From the NCBI RefSeq assembly GCF_040361435.1, contig NZ_APNL01000010.1:62001-126000 (forward strand): DNA of 64,000 nt. Reading direction: 5' to 3'. The translations under genes and the position numbers were made by a program. The notes beneath the pieces are model-generated. The model made no database searches and was not told where the DNA came from. It saw only the letters and a program-made list of their open reading frames with translations. How positions within the stretch are numbered: the first letter of the stretch is position 1; every line of letters starts with the position of its first letter. This DNA is from Salinisphaera sp002433465 (lineage in GTDB: Bacteria > Pseudomonadota > Gammaproteobacteria > Nevskiales > Salinisphaeraceae). This document shows positions 60,601 through 64,000 of this stretch, in pieces.

Positions 60601-60916
60601 CAACGAAGGACTGATCCACAGCCACACGGACCTGATCGCGGCCATCGAAGTCGGCGCTACCCACCGCATCCGGCCAATGTTGATGACAGGCCTGGCCCTG
60701 TTCATGGGGCTGATCCCCATCATGCTCAGCCACGGCTCGGGCGCTGAGATGATGAAGCGCATTGCCGCGCCCATGCTCGGCGGCGTGGCTTCGGCGCTGG
60801 TCATGGTGCTGATCGTGTTCCCTGTGATTTTCTCGTTCTGGCGGGGACGCGGTTTGTCGCGGGAGGCCGACACGGAGTCGGGCACAACCAGACCCGGAGG
60901 ACATCGTGACGCTTGA
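57680..60916 (+). CDS. Heavy-metal RND pump, CusA-type (Cu/Ag)
   Basis: The inner-membrane proton antiporter of a CusCBA-like system, 1078 residues with 12 predicted helices and two large periplasmic loops. The monovalent-metal Met triad of E. coli CusA (Met573, Met623, Met672) is present at Met586 (ILYMPTALPG), Met636 (PLNMFEI) and Met685 (RTEMLATGI), with identical spacing of 50 and 49. The proton-relay helix reads GAMVDAAIVIIDNIHKRL. This favours Cu(I)/Ag(I) over divalent CzcA-type export. It overlaps the adaptor gene. Confidence 0.94.
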   Translation: MVSEKMHGAGDRPDWIQRLIAYCARNWLLTLIVVAAATAWGWRSLDGAPLDAIPDLSPVQVIVFTDWPGRSPDLVEDQITYPLVTSMLAAPNVESVRGQSFMGLSFVYVVFEGGTDIYWARSRVLEYLNSASKDLPEGVNPTLGPDATGVGWVYQYALKDTSGNQNLAELRSIQDFNIRYALEAVDGVAEVASVGGYEKEYQVNVDPNKLASQGFSLDQVIEAVRESNNDVGGRVLEVSGHEHFIRGRGYVKSVDDLKHVVLGTGPGGTPVTLDQVADIHLGPAMRRGQADLNGDGLTVGGTVVMRYGENALDVIDRVKQRLDEVRASLPEGVEIVPVYDRSSLIERAIDTLKRILTEEMLIVSVVLLVFLLHLRSALVAVITLPIAVLLAFIPMYYQGLTANIMSLGGIAVAIGAMVDAAIVIIDNIHKRLAAWQSGEAPPEELAKSRTAVIIEGMQEVGPSIFFSLLIIAVSFLPVFALEGSEGRLFKPLAYTKTYSMFFAALLSVTLVPALAVLLIRGKIRGDKSRLNRGLQRAYMPVVRAAVHARWLVIGLAAAALVATVPVYQQLGSEFMPPLNEGSILYMPTALPGMSIEQANQTIQTMDRRLKEFPEVKRVFGKVGRASTATDPAPLNMFEINIMLEPKDRWREGMTWDKLIQEMDQAMDFAGMPNIWWMPIQTRTEMLATGIRSSLGIKVLGPNLKKIESTGIAIEQALQEDPRTAPYTRSAFAERTTGGYFLDFIVDRAAAARYGLNVGDVQDVIVAAMGGRAVSQTVEGRERYDILVRYARGFRDDIQSLKRTLVTTADGAQIPISQVADIEFTTGPPSIRDENGQLAGYVNVDVKSEIGIVDYVAKAKQVVADQVDIPPGYRLEWAGKFKYYQRAAARLQILVPLTIGLIFFMLFMHRGSLVETAIIMLSLPFSLVGSVWLLWALGYKLSVAVAVGIIAVSGLAVELGLLMMVYLDLSWLRYRNEGLIHSHTDLIAAIEVGATHRIRPMLMTGLALFMGLIPIMLSHGSGAEMMKRIAAPMLGGVASALVMVLIVFPVIFSFWRGRGLSREADTESGTTRPGGHRDA

Positions 60917-61052
60917 TCGCCGCCGATCAATACAGAGACTCGCGTGCCGGATAGAACGGCGGGTCACAGACCCTGGGCACAGCGCCAGGCCGCGGCATCC
61001 GTAGCTTCCACAAATCGAGGACCTCGTTTCAACCACGCTAAGGAGCAAGACC

Positions 61053-61292
61053 ATGAAAATACTTGAAAGCATCTACCTCACTCTCTTCGCCGCGTTCGCC
61101 GGCATCGCCAACGCCGCGGAGCAAGCCGGGCCCGGCCGGATGGGCGAGGGCGGCATGATGGACGGAGGAATGATGAACGGCGGCATGATGATGGGCGGGC
61201 CGATGATGTTCGCCTGCATGCTATTCGCGCTTCTTGTCCTCGTCGTGCTGGTGCTTGCCATCGTGGCGCTCGTCAAGTATCTGCGCAGCTAG
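61053..61292 (+). CDS. Small Met-rich membrane protein
   Basis: A 79-residue protein with a signal-like first segment (to about residue 21, GIANA-AE), a Met/Gly-rich stretch GEGGMMDGGMMNGGMMMGGP with 14 Met in about 30 residues, and one strong membrane helix at the C-terminus (MLFALLVLVVLVLAIVALV). AAGGAG lies 7 bases before the ATG. Thioether ligands of this kind bind Cu(I)/Ag(I). It follows the RND operon in the same direction, so it may act as a periplasmic copper collector. I do not know a named family. Confidence 0.75.
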   Translation: MKILESIYLTLFAAFAGIANAAEQAGPGRMGEGGMMDGGMMNGGMMMGGPMMFACMLFALLVLVVLVLAIVALVKYLRS

Positions 61293-61513
61293 ACCGGTCA
61301 TGGGGGCCGGAAACTACCGATCGTCGATGGCCCGTCAATATTCGCCATGAACGAGAGCGACCACACCCGTCGGCGGTGGATGGCGAGTGTAACGAGTATC
61401 GGCGCATTGTCGCCGGGATTCCTACTCGTCGGCGTTAAAAACGAAGCTGAGATTGATAACGATAGAGATGTTGGCACCATCGTGACAGCGCGAAAAGCCC
61501 ATTTGACGTTGAC

Positions 61514-61550
61514 GGGGTCATCTCACGAAACGGAAAAATCGTACGCTAAC
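61514..61550 (+). repeat. Tn3-family terminal inverted repeat
   Basis: Starts GGGGTCATCTCACGAAACGG and ends TCGTACGCTAAC, close to Tn21/Tn501-type 38-bp ends. The outer GGGG faces left, so the interior is to the right and contains the MerR, Lnt and CDF genes. Same orientation as the repeat at 40856; about 30 positions match when aligned with one gap. Confidence 0.7.
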
Positions 61551-61581
61551 TGCGACGCTTGTCCGCAGCGTATCGGCAACG

Positions 61582-61989
61582 CTAGTGGTTATTCGCCAGG
61601 GCCTTGACGATGCGGCAATCTTCGATCCGCCCCCCATGGCAGGCATGGATCATATCGTCCAGTGAGTTTTCCAAAGCTTGCAAGGTCGCAAGCTTGTCAC
61701 GCACGGCTTCAAGATGCTTTTCTGCGAGTCGAGCGACGTCTTCACAGGAAGCCTCACTCTGATCGGCATGTGTCAGGAGCGTGCGTACATCGTCTTGGCT
61801 GAAACCCAGTTCCCGGCAACGTTTGATGAATATGAGCCGTTCAAGGTGAGATGTATCGTAATAGCGCTGACCCCCCTCACTGCGGCCCGCTTCCGGTAGC
61901 AGACCTACATCGCCATAGTAGCGGATCGTGGCCACGCCTACGCCCGTGCGTCGGGCGAGATCGCCAATACGCAGATCGGATTGCGTCAT
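61582..61989 (-). CDS. MerR-family metal-responsive regulator
   Basis: A 135-residue MerR protein (LRIGDLARRTGVGVATIRYY) with Cys82 (EASCEDVARL), Cys117 and Cys125 (ACHGGRIEDCRIVKAL). A three-Cys set with Cys near 80 is the pattern of divalent soft-metal sensors (MerR, CadR, PbrR). It is divergent from an Lnt gene, and two MerR-type promoters of nearly the same sequence stand before that gene and before the CDF gene at 63706. It probably activates both; the inducing metal is not known. Confidence 0.85.
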   Translation of the reverse strand: MTQSDLRIGDLARRTGVGVATIRYYGDVGLLPEAGRSEGGQRYYDTSHLERLIFIKRCRELGFSQDDVRTLLTHADQSEASCEDVARLAEKHLEAVRDKLATLQALENSLDDMIHACHGGRIEDCRIVKALANNH

Positions 61990-62002
61990 GAATACCTCGT
62001 GC

Positions 62003-62033
62003 TTGAAGCTCTAGCAACTCGAGGATTTATCGT
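62003..62033 (+). promoter_or_regulatory. MerR-type promoter before lnt
   Basis: TTGAAG, a 19-base spacer and TATCGT, with GCTCTAG-CAA-CTCGAGG as an imperfect dyad in the spacer. It closely resembles the site at 63621, and both end in the same TTTATCGT block. Confidence 0.75.
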
Positions 62034-62077
62034 GGCGCTCCTATCGCCCGCTGGCAACTCAAGCGTAGGAATATCGT

Positions 62078-63616
62078 GTGTGCAAGCAAGCATTGATCAA
62101 CCGCGTGCCGGCGCGCAACATAACAGTATTCCCGGGCCTGCTCGCGGTCTATAGCGTGGCTTTGCTTGCTGGCGCGCTTCTGCCGCTAGCTTTCGCGCCG
62201 TTGGGTTGGTATTGGCTCGCCGTGCTGTCGCCGGCTGCTCTATTCCTACTGGCCGCCCATCTACCGAAACGCCAAGCGCTCTGGACGAGCTATTTCTTCG
62301 GCCTGGGTTACTTCGGCGTAGGCGTGTCCTGGGTGTTTATCAGCATCAGTCGCTACGGCAGCGGGCCTGCGCTTGCCATGTTCCTCACTGCGGCCTTTGT
62401 GGCCTTGTTGGCCTTGTTCCCGTGGTCAGCGATATTTCTCGTGCGCACCTTATGCTCGCGGACGGGTGGTTTCGCACTGTGGCTTGGATTGCCGGCGGCA
62501 TGGGTATTGAGCGAATGGGTCCGGCTCTGGTTCCTGACCGGCTTTCCTTGGCTTTTTCTAGGTTACAGCCAGATCGGCACACCGCTTGCCGCAATCGCAC
62601 CGGTGTTTGGCGTGCTGGGCGTGAGCTTTGTTGTGGCCGTGATGGCAGGTGCTCTGGCGTGGACGATGCTTCGTTTCAGCTTGTGGCGCCTGGCAATCAC
62701 AAGCGGCGCACTGGTGGCGCTATTGCTCGGCACATCACTGCTTGATCGTGAATGGACCGAGCCGGTCGCCAAACCCCTGTCCGTCGCGCTTGTGCAGGGG
62801 AATATGAAACAAGACAGGAAGTGGAAGCCGGAGGCGCTCGCGTTCACCTTGAGGCGCTATCGAGCGCTTACCCAACCCTACGCGGGAACCGACCTTATCG
62901 TCTGGCCGGAAACCGCCGTGCCGGCGTGGTTCGGTCAAGCCTCTGAATATTTAGACCGATTCCAAACACGCCTCGGCGCACGCGGATCGACCCTGATACT
63001 CGGGATTCCCGTGCGCACCGACCAAGGCCAGGCATACAATGCCGCCGTCAGTTTGGCTCGTCCGCGTCGGTTCTATTACAAGCGCCATCTGGTGCCCTTC
63101 GGTGAATACGTCCCACTGCGCGGACTCGTCGGCCCATGGCTCAATATCCTGGGCGCGCCGGTAGAAGACTTCAGTGCAGGCCAGCGACCGCGACTGCTAT
63201 ATGCCTCCGGCGTGCCCATCGGTGCATTGATTTGCTTTGATGTGGCGTTCGGCGCTGAAGTCGCCGACCTGCTCCCGGCCGCGCAGTTGTTGGTCAACCT
63301 GAGTAACGACGCCTGGTTCGGGGATTCCCTCGGGCCGCATCAACATCTGCAAATTGCGCAAATGCGCGCCATTGAGACTGGGCGTCCGCTCTTACGTTCA
63401 ACCAACACCGGCCTCACGGCCATGATCGACCACAACGGTCAAGCGCTGGCCCGCGCGCCACAGTTCGAGTCGACTGTTTTGCCGGCAGAGGTTACACCGC
63501 GCACGGGGACCACGCCCTACGTCCGCTGGCGGGACAAGCCGGTACTGGCTTTCATTGGGATCGCGCTGAGCATGCTCGTTTGGGCAGGGAAAAGGCAAAG
63601 GGATTCTTCGCGCTGA
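62078..63616 (+). CDS. lnt: Apolipoprotein N-acyltransferase (Lnt/CutE family)
   Basis: Lnt adds the third acyl chain to outer-membrane lipoproteins. The 512-residue protein starts at GTG 62078 and has about seven membrane helices plus a nitrilase domain. The catalytic set is Glu278 (WPETAVP), Lys335 (YYKRHLVPFGEYVP) and Cys386 (ALICFDVAFG), near the E. coli positions 267, 335 and 387. After the Cys the usual YE is FD. It is likely a second, island-borne copy, since it sits between a MerR regulator and a metal transporter. A MerR-type promoter precedes it. lnt was named cutE for copper sensitivity. Confidence 0.92.
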   Translation: MCKQALINRVPARNITVFPGLLAVYSVALLAGALLPLAFAPLGWYWLAVLSPAALFLLAAHLPKRQALWTSYFFGLGYFGVGVSWVFISISRYGSGPALAMFLTAAFVALLALFPWSAIFLVRTLCSRTGGFALWLGLPAAWVLSEWVRLWFLTGFPWLFLGYSQIGTPLAAIAPVFGVLGVSFVVAVMAGALAWTMLRFSLWRLAITSGALVALLLGTSLLDREWTEPVAKPLSVALVQGNMKQDRKWKPEALAFTLRRYRALTQPYAGTDLIVWPETAVPAWFGQASEYLDRFQTRLGARGSTLILGIPVRTDQGQAYNAAVSLARPRRFYYKRHLVPFGEYVPLRGLVGPWLNILGAPVEDFSAGQRPRLLYASGVPIGALICFDVAFGAEVADLLPAAQLLVNLSNDAWFGDSLGPHQHLQIAQMRAIETGRPLLRSTNTGLTAMIDHNGQALARAPQFESTVLPAEVTPRTGTTPYVRWRDKPVLAFIGIALSMLVWAGKRQRDSSR

Positions 63617-63620
63617 CTGC

Positions 63621-63651
63621 TTGACCCTTTAGTTGCTAGAGGTTTTATCGT
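63621..63651 (+). promoter_or_regulatory. MerR-type promoter before CDF gene
   Basis: TTGACC, a 19-base spacer and TATCGT, with the imperfect dyad CCCTTTAG-TTG-CTAGAGG. It lies five bases after the lnt stop and 55 bases before the CDF ATG. It matches the 62003 site at the -10 and in CTAG-containing half-sites, and resembles known CadR/PbrR operators. Confidence 0.8.
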
Positions 63652-63705
63652 CGCTATATGTTCAACAGAGTCGGTGCACGATTGCGCCGGTGGAGGTAAC
63701 ACGCG

Positions 63706-64000
63706 ATGGCCGATTGCGGCTGTGAATTCGAGGCCGAAGACCAGGCCCAACAAAAGGCGCTCTACTGGCTGCTGGCGATCAATGGCGTCATGTTTCTGGC
63801 TGAATTCGGGATTGGTTTGCTGGGCGGCTCCACCGCGCTGATCGCCGATTCACTCGACAACTTCGCCGATGCGGCGGTTTATTCTGCCGGGCTGTATGCG
63901 GTGGGGCGCGCCGTCCATCACAAGGCGCGCGCGGCTTCCATTGGCGGCGTTGTGCAGATATTGCTCGCTTTGTTCGCCTTGGGCGAAGTGGTCCGGCGGA
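63706..64000 (+). CDS. Cation diffusion facilitator, cut by window end
   Basis: The first 98 residues of a CDF transporter: MADCGCEFEAEDQAQQKALY and WLLAINGVMFLAEFGIGLLG, then GSTALIADSLDNFADAAVYS. The DSLDNFADA block holds the first metal site (DxxxD) of helix 2, as in cadmium/zinc and cobalt CDF proteins. The N-terminal DCGCEFE adds a possible metal-binding pair of Cys. GGAGG stands 9 bases before the ATG. The rest lies beyond the window. A MerR-type promoter lies upstream. Confidence 0.88.
   Translation, partial: MADCGCEFEAEDQAQQKALYWLLAINGVMFLAEFGIGLLGGSTALIADSLDNFADAAVYSAGLYAVGRAVHHKARAASIGGVVQILLALFALGEVVRR

Noticed and set aside
57761..61072. A 1103-codon open frame on the minus strand opposite the CusA-type gene
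   Set aside because: It is the mirror of a strongly conserved RND gene in GC-rich DNA, has His/Gln-rich low-complexity composition and no family motifs.
61347..61607. Plus-strand ORF of 86 codons after the Met-rich gene
   Set aside because: It runs through the Tn3-type terminal repeat and overlaps the MerR gene; no motif or ribosome site.

Overview
The window is GC-rich DNA from a gammaproteobacterium. The left 25 kb has a core gene order typical of Pseudomonas-like and Salinisphaera/Nevskia-like lineages: pdxJ-recO-era-rnc-lepB-lepA, then mucD-mucB-mucA-rpoE, nadB, the sdhCDAB cluster with its assembly factors, ygfZ, lysS, prfB, an OmpA-family porin and gluQ. A Salinisphaera-like halophile is a guess from protein style and metal gene content, not something the sequence proves.

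Region 1 (1-25.1 kb) is conserved chromosome. Nearly all genes run on the minus strand in tight operons with 4-base stop/start overlaps. It holds an autoregulated sigma-E operon with a good extracytoplasmic-stress promoter, the canonical +1 frameshift site in prfB, and a small SDHAF4-type assembly factor beside sdhC, in addition to SdhE.

Region 2 (25.1-40.9 kb) begins exactly at a 45-base 3' half of a proline tRNA (GGG anticodon). This is the scar expected when an integrative element enters a tRNA gene. The region carries a SRAP/YedK protein, a truncated IS3-type transposase, a complete four-gene Wadjet-like SMC defence operon (jetABCD), a MobI-like conjugation protein next to a repeat-rich possible oriT, large GC palindromes, a FitAB-type toxin-antitoxin pair whose toxin is frameshifted, a RES/Xre-type toxin-antitoxin pair, and several gene remnants. 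One remnant is a 123-bp second copy of an internal part of jetC. The region looks like a decaying integrative element that keeps defence and stability genes.

Region 3 (40.9-61.5 kb) is a metal-resistance island bounded on the left by a Tn3-family-like terminal repeat. It has a CueR copper regulon (cueR, copA, a DUF1348 protein, copZ, with three CueR-type operators), dmeF, and a second MerR-controlled operon: a chaperone, a CcdA-like membrane protein, a GDCCVxC protein and a P1B-ATPase with a YPC instead of a CPC motif. A CusCBA-type copper/silver RND pump follows, with small Cys-rich and Met-rich accessory proteins. Remnants of merP, DUF4396 and a ferredoxin-reductase-like gene show repeated rearrangement.

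Region 4 (61.5-64 kb) starts with another Tn3-type repeat in the same orientation. It carries a MerR regulator, an extra apolipoprotein N-acyltransferase and the start of a cation diffusion facilitator. The last two genes have near-identical MerR-type promoters, so they probably form one metal regulon.
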